Shown here: positions 13,880-23,187 of the stretch, piece by piece
Numbering within the stretch: position 1 is the first letter of the stretch
How the letters are laid out: every line of letters starts with the position of its first letter
From: JALZEG01 sp035942255
GTDB taxonomy: Bacteria > Actinomycetota > CADDZG01 > WHSQ01
Length of the DNA stretch: 64,000 bases
Direction: 5' to 3'
Assembly: GCA_035942255.1 (NCBI GenBank)
Contig: DASZDG010000071.1
Coordinates: 38,818 to 102,817, forward strand
Notes under the pieces: model-generated
The model's database searches: none
Told to the model about the DNA's origin: nothing
Seen by the model: the letters and a program-made list of their open reading frames with translations, nothing else
Position numbers and translations under genes: made by a program

Positions 13880-16519
13880 CTAGCTCTTCCATTGCAGGAG
13901 GTTCTGCAGGAGCTGGTATCCCGACCAGGTGAGCGCGTAGTCCGACAGCCCGTACGGGTGGTAGTACTTCTTGGTCGGATCGGGCAGGAGCGCGCCGACG
14001 AACCGGATGCGCCCACCCTTGTACTTGATCTCCCCCACGGTCACCTCGTCCTGCGCCTGCCCGGTCGCGACCGCGCGTTGCTTGCCCCTCGCCTTGTCCC
14101 AGGCTCCCTGGAGCACGTACCACACCGGCGCGCCACCTTCGTCCAGGCTGTACCCGAGTGGGACCGGTTCGTACGTCTGCCGGCGATGCAGGATGTCGGT
14201 AGTCGTACAAGCTTCTGCTCTCGTGATCCCCGATTGCTTCGCCGCGCACGAGCGGCCCTCGGCGGCGCCCGGCTGGTTGATCTTGCGCGCCAGCTTGTCG
14301 CCGTAGGTGACCTCCCTCTTCAGGGTCGCGAAGTTGACGTAGCCCGCGTACACGCCGACCCTCTGCACGCTCGGCTCTACCTCGTCCGGGTTGGCCCCTG
14401 CAGCGGATCTAGGGATGAGCGTCAACCCACGCGCGAGCATCTTCAGGGCCTTGTCGGTCAGGACCAGGTTGCCGTCGTGCCTCGCAACCCAGCCGCGCAG
14501 CTTGCGCCCGATCTTCGGGTACACGCGGTTCGTGATGACGATCGTGTCGTATCTCCGCTGCCAGCGGTTCGTCGTACGGATCTGGCGCACGGTCAGCTTG
14601 CCGATCCGCGGTTTCGAGTACTTCTTCAGCGACTGCCAGAAGCGCATCGTTGATGCCTTGAACCCCTTCTGGCCGGGGTCGGGCCACGCCGCCTCGCCGG
14701 TGAACGAGATGTCGGCCTCGTAGCCGAAGGCGGCCTCACCGCTCTCGATCCGGATCCGCCAACGGCCCGGATCGGGGTAGTTCCCGTGCAGGGCCTGTCC
14801 ACTGGGCATGTACGCGTCGGCACCGCCGCCGTTGTAGCTGTTGACGGTCTCCCACTCGTCGTCCGGCTCCTCGCCGGGGTGCTCCGCTCCACCCTGCACC
14901 TCGAGGTGGGCCTGGCCGGCGGAGCAAGGGCCGACCCCCTGGATGTTCGTGCACGTGATCACGGCTTCGATGCCGCCGTTGTAGACCTTCGGGGGGCCCT
15001 TGACGTCGAACTCGTAGATGAAGTCGTTCGATTGGTCCAGCACGACGTCTTTGATCGCGTCCTGCTGCGGAAGGTCGCGCCATTTCGCGGCGCCCGAGCC
15101 GATCTTCTTCGCGGGCTCCTTGACGAAGCCGCGGTTGTGCACGTAGCCGACCCGGCCCTTCGTCTCGAACGTCTGATCCTCGGGCTTGAGCGAGTAGTTG
15201 ATCATCGAGTAGATCAAGGACTTGTTGCCGTCGACGTGCAGCTGCTCGATGTCCTGGTCGAAGCACGACCCGACCCCGCAGTTGCTGAGATGAGAGAACG
15301 CCATCTCGTTGTCGATCCCGTCGCCGTTCAGGCCGAACGGCGAGTCGATCCAGTTGCCGAAGGCGCCCGTGACCGTGTAGTCGATCGTGTCCCAGATGGT
15401 TCCCCACTGGACGCCGTATTGACGGGGGTCCTGTTCCGGCGCGTCGTTCGGCTTGATGCGCGGCGAGTATGCGAGCCGGGCCTCTGCATCCTTCCACGCG
15501 CCCTTCACCGTCTGCAGGACGCGCTGGTCCTTCCAGTAGGGCCGTTCACTACCTCCGAGCAGTGTGAACGAGAAGGCCTTCGCGTCGACCATCCCGTGTA
15601 GGTCGATGCCTCCCGTCCACTTCGGACGGCCGCGTGAGTCGTGAGGTCCGATCGCCGGGAGGACCCGGCCGAAAGCGCGCGACTCCGGTTCGGACCACGG
15701 CGTGTACGGAAGGTACGTCCAACCCCGTTCCGGCCAGTCGCGGTTGAGGTCGACGCCGTTGCCGTTGTAACGCTGGTAGAACGAGGCGCCGTTCTGACGG
15801 TCGCCTCGACGCCATCCGTCGGGGTTCGGCCAGATGAAGTAGACGGCCGAGCGCTTGAGCGCGGGACCCGTGGTCAGGGACTTCTCCGGTGTCGCCTCGA
15901 GCAATGGATGCGGGGCCTTGTTGTCCTCGTGCTCGCAATCGACGTAGTCGGGGGCGCTCTTCTTCTCACACGCACCCCAGGTGGCGAGGTCCTCGACCGC
16001 CCTGGTGCCGCCCTCGGCCCCCGCTCTCTCGATCCCGTGGATCGACAACGGGAAGACGAAGTACTTCTTCCCCTTGTCCGGGACCGACTCGTCGGTGACC
16101 CGCACCATCTTCAGCGGCAACCGGTCGCGCTCGGAGGTGTCGGATCCTTGGACGGTCTGCGGGATCCCGGCGGACCGAAAGGCATCGCAGCCTTCTGCCT
16201 TCGACCCGGCCGGCGTCCCGTTGCACTTGAAGTCCTCGTGCAACGTGTAGACCTCGACGAAGTCCGGGAACGTCTCCTCGAGGAAGTCGAGACCGTCGAG
16301 GAGCTCCTGGTACTGGATGAAATCGACTGCACAGACGGTGCCCTTGGCCCACGGCGAGCCGTCGGCCCGGCACGCGTGCGGGTCCGGGAAGACCCGGCCC
16401 AACGTCTGATAGGTGTCGCTATCCGTGGCCACAGGTGTCGCTTGGACTGGAGCGCTCCCGTTGACGATCACGAGCCCGGCCAGCAGGCTCACCGCCGCGA
16501 GAACTGCGATCTTGCGCAT
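13880..16519 (-). CDS. Secreted M14 family zinc carboxypeptidase, large multidomain
   Basis: An 879-residue exported metallopeptidase. Signal peptide MRKIAVLAAVSLLAGLVIV, cleavage near VQA. The peptidase domain shows zinc ligands HGIE (HxxE) near residue 160, the substrate-binding NGVDLNRDWPERGW near 257, and the third ligand in GIDLHG near 305, in the correct order. The catalytic Glu toward the domain end was not pinned down. After about residue 450 there is a beta-rich C-terminal half containing a proprotein-convertase-like P-domain flavour (GRWRIRIESGEAAFGYEADISF) and an end with WYVLQGAWDKARG. Family members remove C-terminal residues from peptides. A longer frame runs upstream, but ATG 16519 has GAGGGGG 5-11 nt before it. 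It is divergent from a secreted subtilase. Confidence 0.85.
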   Translation of the reverse strand: MRKIAVLAAVSLLAGLVIVNGSAPVQATPVATDSDTYQTLGRVFPDPHACRADGSPWAKGTVCAVDFIQYQELLDGLDFLEETFPDFVEVYTLHEDFKCNGTPAGSKAEGCDAFRSAGIPQTVQGSDTSERDRLPLKMVRVTDESVPDKGKKYFVFPLSIHGIERAGAEGGTRAVEDLATWGACEKKSAPDYVDCEHEDNKAPHPLLEATPEKSLTTGPALKRSAVYFIWPNPDGWRRGDRQNGASFYQRYNGNGVDLNRDWPERGWTYLPYTPWSEPESRAFGRVLPAIGPHDSRGRPKWTGGIDLHGMVDAKAFSFTLLGGSERPYWKDQRVLQTVKGAWKDAEARLAYSPRIKPNDAPEQDPRQYGVQWGTIWDTIDYTVTGAFGNWIDSPFGLNGDGIDNEMAFSHLSNCGVGSCFDQDIEQLHVDGNKSLIYSMINYSLKPEDQTFETKGRVGYVHNRGFVKEPAKKIGSGAAKWRDLPQQDAIKDVVLDQSNDFIYEFDVKGPPKVYNGGIEAVITCTNIQGVGPCSAGQAHLEVQGGAEHPGEEPDDEWETVNSYNGGGADAYMPSGQALHGNYPDPGRWRIRIESGEAAFGYEADISFTGEAAWPDPGQKGFKASTMRFWQSLKKYSKPRIGKLTVRQIRTTNRWQRRYDTIVITNRVYPKIGRKLRGWVARHDGNLVLTDKALKMLARGLTLIPRSAAGANPDEVEPSVQRVGVYAGYVNFATLKREVTYGDKLARKINQPGAAEGRSCAAKQSGITRAEACTTTDILHRRQTYEPVPLGYSLDEGGAPVWYVLQGAWDKARGKQRAVATGQAQDEVTVGEIKYKGGRIRFVGALLPDPTKKYYHPYGLSDYALTWSGYQLLQNLLQWKS

Positions 16520-16630
16520 GATTCCCCCTCGTCCCCTTGAAATGGGCGAACTGCCATCGTACGGCGGTTGCCCGTGGCCTGCCGGAGACGCCCAGGAGGT
16601 CAGTCGCATGGGCACGTCGAAGGGATGGTC

Positions 16631-17920
16631 ATGCGGGCTCGGGCGTGGGGCCATCGGACGGTCGTGGCGGGGGTCTCGGTCGTTCTGTTCGGCGCGGCCC
16701 TTGTCCCTTCCGGAGAGGCCGCAGCGAAAGGCGGACCGGGCGAGGGCGAGCCCGCGCCCGTGGTCGTCGCGACGTTCGACACCGGCACGAACCCGTTCCA
16801 TCCCTGCTTCCGGCGCGACTGGTCCGGGGTGAAGACGCCGCGAGACGTCGTCCGCAACTACCCGACCTCGGCCTCGCCCCTGCCGTTGAAGCTCCTCGAC
16901 GGCTACACGCCGTCGCGCAAGGCCAGCGAGCGAGCTCTCAAGTCCATCAAGGGTGAGCGGCTCTACTACGTCCCGGGTACCAATCTCTCTTTCTACGGTG
17001 TGGGCCCGCAGGCACACGAGCAGCTCGTCGACGACTATCCCCACGGGTCTCAGGCGTCGAGCCAGATCGCGTGCAAGGAGTTCGGGCTCGCCCCCAACGT
17101 CCACCTGGTGATCCTCAACTGGTACCACGAGCAGACGAGCACAGCCGCCCTAGTTCGGTGGGTCGCGAAGCAGGACTGGATCGACGTCGTCCACTTCAAC
17201 ATCCAGGACCTCCCGCACCCGGTCGTCGGCGGATCCCCCGAGCAGATGACCCTGCCGATCTCCAAGGACAAGATGGTCGTGATCGCCGCGGGGAACGGAG
17301 TCGGGGGGTTCGGCGCCAGCTACCCGATGGAGCTGAGCCAGTGGAACGGCCCCCCCGGCAGCCTCATCGCGGGCGCCAACGACAACGGCGGATGGTCCAG
17401 CTACAGCAACCTCGACCCCCACGTGGTCATGGACGGGTGCGGGACCGCCGCCGCGGAGTCGCACGGCTACGGAGACACGGAGTTCTCAGGAACGTCGAGC
17501 GCGAGCCCGCGGCTCACCGGCTACGTCGCGCGCATCCTCGGCGAGCTGAGGGCAGACCTCGGCCACGTGTGGGGCCGCGGCCTCCTCACGATCCCGCAGG
17601 GTGCGCCGCGCCCGAAGACGGGTCCGATCGCAGACGGAAAGCTGACGGCGGCCGAGCTGCACGAGGTCGTGCGGAAGACGGCCGACCCGAATCCCCACGA
17701 GAGCACCTACGACGGATTGCCGTGTGTAGACAGCACGGTCCCGCAACCCGCGCCGTTGCCGTTCGCGTTCTATCCGAAGATGGGCTACGGCGAGGTCAGT
17801 GAGAAGACGCTGGCCGACGCAGTCGACGTCGCGGCGGGCCGGAGCCCGATGCCCGAGCGACCGCACGAGGATGCGTTCTACGAGCAAAGCGAGACCCTGC
17901 GCCGCACACTCTGGCCATAG
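16631..17920 (+). CDS. Divergent secreted S8-like serine protease
   Basis: A 429-residue exported protein with signal peptide (RTVVAGVSVVLFGAALVPSG). A subtilase triad can be traced despite low similarity: Asp50 in VVVATFDTGTNPFHP, His138 in DDYPHGSQASSQIA (consensus HGTxVAG is altered to HGSQASS), Asn222 in VIAAGNGVGG, and Ser289 in FSGTSSASPRLTG. The start is uncertain between 16625 and 16631; GAAGGG upstream fits 16631 better. Gene order, divergent with the M14 carboxypeptidase over a 111-bp region, suggests a shared extracellular proteolysis role. The triad is complete, so activity is likely. Confidence 0.82.
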   Translation: MRARAWGHRTVVAGVSVVLFGAALVPSGEAAAKGGPGEGEPAPVVVATFDTGTNPFHPCFRRDWSGVKTPRDVVRNYPTSASPLPLKLLDGYTPSRKASERALKSIKGERLYYVPGTNLSFYGVGPQAHEQLVDDYPHGSQASSQIACKEFGLAPNVHLVILNWYHEQTSTAALVRWVAKQDWIDVVHFNIQDLPHPVVGGSPEQMTLPISKDKMVVIAAGNGVGGFGASYPMELSQWNGPPGSLIAGANDNGGWSSYSNLDPHVVMDGCGTAAAESHGYGDTEFSGTSSASPRLTGYVARILGELRADLGHVWGRGLLTIPQGAPRPKTGPIADGKLTAAELHEVVRKTADPNPHESTYDGLPCVDSTVPQPAPLPFAFYPKMGYGEVSEKTLADAVDVAAGRSPMPERPHEDAFYEQSETLRRTLWP

Positions 17921-18009
17921 CGACTTGGTGCTCCGCTTGCTCCCGCAGGTGGATTTGTACTAGTTTGCGCCGATAGCTAGTGGGGAGATGCCCAACGAAG
18001 GGGGACGGA

Positions 18010-18231
18010 ATGAGATTGCGGAGGCTCTTGGTCGTCGCTTCTCTGGTAGCGGCATACATCGGTGTGCTGTCGGCTACTCCGGCACACGCCTGCCACGACC
18101 CTCACAACAAGGTCGAGGAAGCCGTTTGCAACGCAGTAGCGACCGTGGAACGGATTATCACTCAGGCTGTGGAGCCTCCGCCGAACTCGTGCACGGTCAC
18201 CATCACTCCTCCCTCTGTGTCCTGCACGTAG
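18010..18231 (+). CDS. Small secreted Cys-containing peptide
   Basis: 73 residues. Signal peptide LRRLLVVASLVAAYIGVLSA with cleavage after AHA; mature part of about 46 residues starting CHDPHNKVEEAVCNAV and ending SCTVTITPPSVSCT, giving four Cys. The ATG at 18010 follows AAGGGGGA by 5 nt, a good ribosome site. No family recognised; same general layout as the other small exported Cys peptides here. Confidence 0.65.
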   Translation: MRLRRLLVVASLVAAYIGVLSATPAHACHDPHNKVEEAVCNAVATVERIITQAVEPPPNSCTVTITPPSVSCT

Positions 18232-18369
18232 AGCGCGACGACGTACGCAGCGATCAAGGTCGGTTAACCCCTCGATAGGTGCGTCTCTGCGCGAGCGCGA
18301 ACGTCGTGGCAATCCTCACCGTCTAACCGTGTAAGGAGCTCCCTTCCACGAGCGGACGAAGGAGACGCC

Positions 18370-19170
18370 ATGCGGCGGGTTGCAGTGGTGCTGCTAATGG
18401 GTTCGATCGCGTTGTCCGTCCCGGGCACGGCCCTCGCGGGTGGATGGTGGACCACCCTCGACTTCCACGACCAGCACGTCGCGGTGGGCGAGTCGCTGTC
18501 CATCCACGTCCGGGGGACCCTCTTCGAGTCGATGGGGGCCGCCGAGGAAGGCCACCGCACCGAGTACTTCGCCTACGCCGTCGAGGCATTCGACGAGCGC
18601 GCGCTCGACGAGGCGATGTCACGCGCCGATCCGGGAGATTGGTGGCGACCGCTGACGCCGCCACTACGCATCGGCACCGTCACGCTCACGAACCGGGACG
18701 CGAACCTGTCGCGCGCCCGCGTCGATCTCGACGTCCCCGACATGCCGTTGGGGCGGTATTCGCTAATGCTGTGCGACGCGGGCTGCGAGAACCCGCTCGG
18801 CAACCACATCCCGGTGCCGATCAACATCACTGCGGACGTCCTCGCGGCCCAGACCGCGCGGCGGCTCGACCGGGCGAACGAGCGGCTGACGTTCGCGCTG
18901 GATAGGGTCCGGCGCGACGTGCGCCGGACCGACGGGCGGCTTAGCCGTATGCAGGCATCGCAGGCCGAAGCGGCCGACGCCGTCGCGCCTCCGCGAACGC
19001 GCGTTGTCGAACCGGAGAGCGAGCAGCCTTGGATCGCCTACGCGGCGTGGTTCCTGGCCGGGGGCCTCGCGGCGCTCGTTCTAGTCCGTCGTCGCCCGAG
19101 ACGCGTGCCCGACGAGCTGGTCATAGAACGCATCCCGGACGACGCGCGGGAGCTGACGAAGACGTCATAG
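18370..19170 (+). CDS. Exported protein with coiled coil and C-terminal membrane anchor
   Basis: A 266-residue protein. Signal peptide (VAVVLLMGSIALSVPG, cleavage after ALA), then a beta-rich domain with LMLCDAGCENPLG (possible disulfide), a charged helical stretch from about residue 160 to 200 with heptad-like spacing (RLDRANERLTFALDRVRRD), and a single membrane helix PWIAYAAWFLAGGLAALVLV followed by a basic cytosolic tail RRRPRR. Type I topology: domain outside, tail inside. GAAGGAGACGCC precedes the ATG. Function unknown; similar architecture is seen in actinomycete copper-related or surface proteins, but no metal motif is visible. Confidence 0.65.
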   Translation: MRRVAVVLLMGSIALSVPGTALAGGWWTTLDFHDQHVAVGESLSIHVRGTLFESMGAAEEGHRTEYFAYAVEAFDERALDEAMSRADPGDWWRPLTPPLRIGTVTLTNRDANLSRARVDLDVPDMPLGRYSLMLCDAGCENPLGNHIPVPINITADVLAAQTARRLDRANERLTFALDRVRRDVRRTDGRLSRMQASQAEAADAVAPPRTRVVEPESEQPWIAYAAWFLAGGLAALVLVRRRPRRVPDELVIERIPDDARELTKTS

Positions 19171-19194
19171 CCCGCATGCGCAAGTGAATTGGCG

Positions 19195-20088
19195 TCAGCA
19201 AGTAGCAATGAGACGCGCCGTGAGCACGAGGTCGGGGTAGAAGTCCCCCTCAGGATCAACGCTCCATGCCAGCGCATGCGCGACGGCCCATCCACGGGCT
19301 CGGTCGTGGTTCACGTCAAGAGACGAGCACAGTCTGTCGAGACGGCGCCGGATCACCGCTCTCGAATCCGAGTCGTCCCTCATGCGTTGCCGGCGATCAC
19401 GCACATGAGAGGCGAGATCGAAGGCCCGCTCTCCCACCAGGGGCTTGGGGTCGATAGCGACCCACTCGGAGCCGCGGCGCAGGATGTTTCCCCCGTGCAG
19501 GTCCTGATGGAGGACCACGTCATCTTCTTGCCGGGATCGCGCCGTCGCCATGAACGTCAGCGCCTCGTCCAGCAGCGATCCTCCGAAGGGATCCTGCGCT
19601 CGCTCATAAGCCCGCTGCAGTCGGCTGGACCATCCCCTTGCCGCCGACGCGAGATCGACGAAAGGTTCTCCGGGAGCCTCCTTTTCCCACAGCCCTCCGA
19701 GAACGCCGGCCATCTCCTCAGTAGCTCGATCTTCCGCCTCGTCCCACAGAACGTCTCCCGGCAGGCACCTCTCCAACAGCAGCGCGCGTCTGTCCGGGTC
19801 GTGATCGAGCAACCTCACCGCGCCCCGGCCCTCCCAGTGCTCCAGGGCGGCCGCCTCGTTCTCGGATTCCCAGGAGGGAAAGTTGACCTTCAAGACGATC
19901 TCGGACCCGCTGGGAGTCCGGCCCGGAGAGACGTAGGAGACCTCTCCGCGAAACGGCTCCTCCAGTCGCAGACTCCATCTCCGCGCGCATTCCTCTACGA
20001 GCCGGGGCACCGCCTCGAGCCACTCGGACCCACCGGGCTCGGGGCGCAACCACTCCAGCCACGACGGCGTCGTGATCCGATCTCGCAT
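19195..20088 (-). CDS. Aminoglycoside/hydroxyurea antibiotic resistance kinase-like protein (APH(6) family)
   Basis: A 297-residue soluble protein with the APH-type kinase fold. The N-lobe has GSEIVLKVNFPSWESENEAA, in which the Lys and later Glu are the nucleotide-anchoring pair. The catalytic loop is VLHQDLHGGNILRR (HxDxxxxN complete) and the metal-binding Asp follows in WVAIDPKPLVGERAFDLA, a sequence typical of PF04655 (streptomycin 6-phosphotransferase and relatives). All catalytic residues are present. Whether it confers resistance or phosphorylates another small molecule cannot be told: chromosomal actinomycete members are often housekeeping. It ends 106 bp from the sialidase-like gene on the same strand. 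Confidence 0.85.
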   Translation of the reverse strand: MRDRITTPSWLEWLRPEPGGSEWLEAVPRLVEECARRWSLRLEEPFRGEVSYVSPGRTPSGSEIVLKVNFPSWESENEAAALEHWEGRGAVRLLDHDPDRRALLLERCLPGDVLWDEAEDRATEEMAGVLGGLWEKEAPGEPFVDLASAARGWSSRLQRAYERAQDPFGGSLLDEALTFMATARSRQEDDVVLHQDLHGGNILRRGSEWVAIDPKPLVGERAFDLASHVRDRRQRMRDDSDSRAVIRRRLDRLCSSLDVNHDRARGWAVAHALAWSVDPEGDFYPDLVLTARLIATC

Positions 20089-20193
20089 CCACGCAATGCT
20101 GCCTCATGCCGCCGACCCGTGGCCTTCCCCCGCCTGATCCGCGACGTAGGACGAGGAGACCTGCTCGAACCAGGGCCCTCGTCGAGGAACGAT

Positions 20194-21753
20194 CTAGAGC
20201 TTCGGCCCCCCCACGAGATGGCCGATGATCGTTTCGGTCTGGCTGCACTCGTTCTTCTTGTCCGCGCACAGGTCGACGTCGACCGACCACACCTCACCAT
20301 CGTTGCCGATCACGACGTCCTGGAAGTCACCCCAGCCGCACCGGATCGGGTCCGGCCCACACTCCCCGACCCACAACGGCTCCGAGGGATCGTTCACCGT
20401 CGCGGTGTACAGCACGGGGTTCTTCGCCAGCGGGTCGGCGATGACGGTCAGGTACGCGTTCCACGCCGTGTTGTCGTAGTCGCCGTCGACCTCTTCCCCG
20501 TTCCACGGAGAGTTCTCCGTCGCCAGGTAGCGGACGACGAGGCCACCGTTCGGACCGATCGCGATGCCGGGGAGGTTTGCTTCGTTGACGGCGGGCGGAC
20601 CGATCATCTGCGGTTTGCTCCACGACTCGCCCCCGTCGCGCGACACGCTGAGATACGGGCGCCGGTCGAACGCGACCCACGTGTAGAAGATGTTGCCCTT
20701 GGCGTCGGCGACCACGCCGGCCTCATGCGACGGGATGGTCGCATGCTCGTCCAACGCGGGGTCCCCCGTGGCCCGTCCGCAGCAACTCATGCCGATATCC
20801 GACACCTGCACGCGCGTCCACGTGGTGCCTTCGTCGTGGCTCATCGCGAGCCACGGCTGCCCACACCACCCGCGCGGGAGATAGACCGTGCCGTCGCGCC
20901 CGACAAACCCGTGAGCGTTGGCACCGTTGCAACGGCTGGGGATCCCGAGGTCGCCTACGTACCTGGGATCGTCGTTGAACGCCGGCGCGCCGGTCGGCAC
21001 GAACGTCATGCCACCGTCTAGAGACTTGGAGCACAACGAGACCACCGACGCAACGCTGGCTCCGCCGCCCATCGAGCACAGGTAGACGACGTTCTCGTAG
21101 CCGGACGGTTCGGCGCCCCCTTTGGGCGGTGGTCCCGCGAACAACGTCTGGTGATCGGCATTGTTGTAACAGCCGGCAGGCGGCGCGCTCGTCCACGTCT
21201 TCCCTTCGTCGTCGCTGAACGAGACGAGATGACACGGCGGAACGTAGTCGTTGACGAACACTCGATCCGTATCCTGATCGACGAACATGTAGGGGTCGGC
21301 GCTAAAGAAGTGCCCGCCGAACACTTCCTCCCACGACTTCCCGTCGTCGGTCGACCGCACGACGAGGTATGCGTCGCCACCAGCAGGATTGAAGAAGACG
21401 CCCTTCTCGGTTACGCCCATCGTCGGCTCCCACGCGTCGTAGCCCGTGCGGAACAGCCGTGTCTTGGGTCCGTTGGCGATCACCGCGCGCGACCTGACCG
21501 GGACGCCGCCGAAGCGGTGAGCTACCGCAAGGCCGCCGGCCCCCGCGCGCCCGGTCGGATCGGGGCTCACACCGTCGTGCCACACGCCGTGGCGCGCACC
21601 CATCCCCTCCGGCTCTATGGGATGCACGTGGCCGTATCCACGGTCGGAGCGAGCGGTCGCGCCATCACGTGCGACGACGAGCGCGACCGTGGCGGCAACA
21701 ACCGCCGCCATCACGAGCGCGAGCCAGCGATTCCTGATCACGAACGCAGCCAT
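20194..21753 (-). CDS. Exported sialidase-like protein with Asp-box (BNR) repeats
   Basis: A 519-residue protein with an N-terminal membrane or signal segment (LALVMAAVVAATVALVVA). At least five Asp boxes of the form SxDxGxxW are visible: STDDGKSWEEV, SDDEGKTWTS, SKSLDGGMTF, SHDEGTTWTRV and SRDGGESWSK, spaced as in a six-bladed propeller. The Arg triad and nucleophile Tyr that define true sialidases were not identified, so glycosidase activity is unproven; many such proteins are non-enzymatic propellers. Probably anchored or secreted outside the cell. Confidence 0.8.
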   Translation of the reverse strand: MAAFVIRNRWLALVMAAVVAATVALVVARDGATARSDRGYGHVHPIEPEGMGARHGVWHDGVSPDPTGRAGAGGLAVAHRFGGVPVRSRAVIANGPKTRLFRTGYDAWEPTMGVTEKGVFFNPAGGDAYLVVRSTDDGKSWEEVFGGHFFSADPYMFVDQDTDRVFVNDYVPPCHLVSFSDDEGKTWTSAPPAGCYNNADHQTLFAGPPPKGGAEPSGYENVVYLCSMGGGASVASVVSLCSKSLDGGMTFVPTGAPAFNDDPRYVGDLGIPSRCNGANAHGFVGRDGTVYLPRGWCGQPWLAMSHDEGTTWTRVQVSDIGMSCCGRATGDPALDEHATIPSHEAGVVADAKGNIFYTWVAFDRRPYLSVSRDGGESWSKPQMIGPPAVNEANLPGIAIGPNGGLVVRYLATENSPWNGEEVDGDYDNTAWNAYLTVIADPLAKNPVLYTATVNDPSEPLWVGECGPDPIRCGWGDFQDVVIGNDGEVWSVDVDLCADKKNECSQTETIIGHLVGGPKL

Positions 21754-22006
21754 ATGTCTTCACCAGACTACAGCTTGCCAAGCAGGTCAGCCCAGACGCG
21801 AACGCGGCGGGCTCACGTCCAACCGCGGATGTAGGACCTCCGGGATAAGAACCCAGGGAGAACACAGGTAGACCGATCCTCAGGATGTCTTCGGTATCGC
21901 GGTGGTACTCGATGGAGGAGTACGTCGACGCGGCGACCTACGTGGAGTCCGGCCAGAAGACGGACAACTCCGTGATTCGCGTAGCCGGGGCGGAACCTAC
22001 TGCGCC

Positions 22007-23080
22007 TCAGCGCCCAGATCGCTCTCCCAACACCCGCGATCGTTCCGCCCTGCAGGTGACCTCCTTCTCGAAGGACCCGGCGAAACGCTTCTCCGGCAGC
22101 AAGGCGTAGGTCGATCTGGCGCGGGCATTGGTCGAGACCGTCCACCGGCCGTCGTTCCCAGACCGAGCGCGCGCGATCGTCGTGTCCGGCCCTCGCACCT
22201 TCCTCTTGAGGACGACGACTCGATCGTTGCTGCATGCGGGCTTGAGGCTCCTGATGCGTCCAGAGAACCCGGCCCGTGACGAGATCGACGTTTGCGACCG
22301 CACGGCCTGAGGTGTGCAGTTCGCCGTGACGGCTCCCGCCGCCCATTCGACACCCTTGAGCAGATGGTCTCGGAGCTCAGAGCTCGAATAGCCCTCCGGC
22401 GGGTGGCCGAGCGACGAGTACCAGGAGCGGCCGCCCGCGTAGTGCTGACACCAGGAGATGGGGTGCATCGCTCCCAGGCCCCCACCCTCGTAGGTGGCTT
22501 CGTCGACACGCAACAACGTGCGCACTTCGCCGTAGGGATTGTGGCGGAAGTTGTACCACTCGTCGGCCCGGCTCCACGGGTCCGGAAGAGAGGACGTGAG
22601 GGGATTGCCGGCATCGACTTTCCTCACCTCGGCCTCGAGGATCCCGGGTGGGTGGTCGCTGAAGTAGGCACCGACGAGTCCTCCGTACCATTCCCAGTCG
22701 TATTCGGTATCGGACGCCGAGTGGATGCCCACGAACCCACCTCCGCGTTCGACGAAGGAACGCAAGCCGTCCTGCTGGGACTCGTCGAGGATGTCGCCGC
22801 TCGTCGACAAGAAAGCAACGACCTCGAACCTGTCGATGGCGGGATCCTGGAAGACGGCAGCGTCTTCGGACAGCTCGACCGAGAAGTCGTTCTGGGACGC
22901 CATCTCCTGCAGGGCCGCAGCCCCCTCGTCGATAGATTCGTGCCGGAACGCTGCCGTCTTGCTGAAGACCAAGACGTCGAAACGAGACTGGGCGGCAGCC
23001 GGTGCCGTGGCGGCAAGAAGCGTGGTGCCCAGCGAAGCGCAGGCCGCGAACGAAACGCCGAGCTTCAACCACCGTGGCAT
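22007..23080 (-). CDS. Secreted ThuA-like protein with C-terminal beta domain
   Basis: A 357-residue exported protein. Signal peptide (LGVSFAACASLGTTLLAATA, cleavage near AAA). Residues about 33-250 are a ThuA-like domain with the class I glutamine amidotransferase-like fold: FDVLVFSKTAAFRHESI, EVVAFLSTSGDILDE, RGGGFVGIHSASDTEYDW, and WCQHYAGGRSWYSSLGHPPE. ThuA-like domains occur in sugar or trehalose utilisation and in secreted glycan-associated proteins; no catalytic Cys is conserved. The last about 90 residues carry two Cys and resemble the end of the neighbouring M6-like protease. GGAGGATAG precedes the ATG. The 253 bp between its stop and 21753 hold no gene I can support. Confidence 0.85.
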   Translation of the reverse strand: MPRWLKLGVSFAACASLGTTLLAATAPAAAQSRFDVLVFSKTAAFRHESIDEGAAALQEMASQNDFSVELSEDAAVFQDPAIDRFEVVAFLSTSGDILDESQQDGLRSFVERGGGFVGIHSASDTEYDWEWYGGLVGAYFSDHPPGILEAEVRKVDAGNPLTSSLPDPWSRADEWYNFRHNPYGEVRTLLRVDEATYEGGGLGAMHPISWCQHYAGGRSWYSSLGHPPEGYSSSELRDHLLKGVEWAAGAVTANCTPQAVRSQTSISSRAGFSGRIRSLKPACSNDRVVVLKRKVRGPDTTIARARSGNDGRWTVSTNARARSTYALLPEKRFAGSFEKEVTCRAERSRVLGERSGR

Positions 23081-23187
23081 CTATCTATCCTCCGCCATAT
23101 GGGTTTTCTTGCGAAGCTCCTCTGGGGAACGGGCAGCTGCGTTGTAAGAGCCATTGAAGGTGACACGACTGCCGACCAGTTAGAGCT

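Noticed and set aside
21885..22109. Plus-strand frame of 74 codons beginning MSSVSRWYSMEEYVDAATYV
   Set aside because: Its first 40 residues look natural, but it has no ribosome site and the rest overlaps the end of the ThuA-like gene antisense. At most a remnant.
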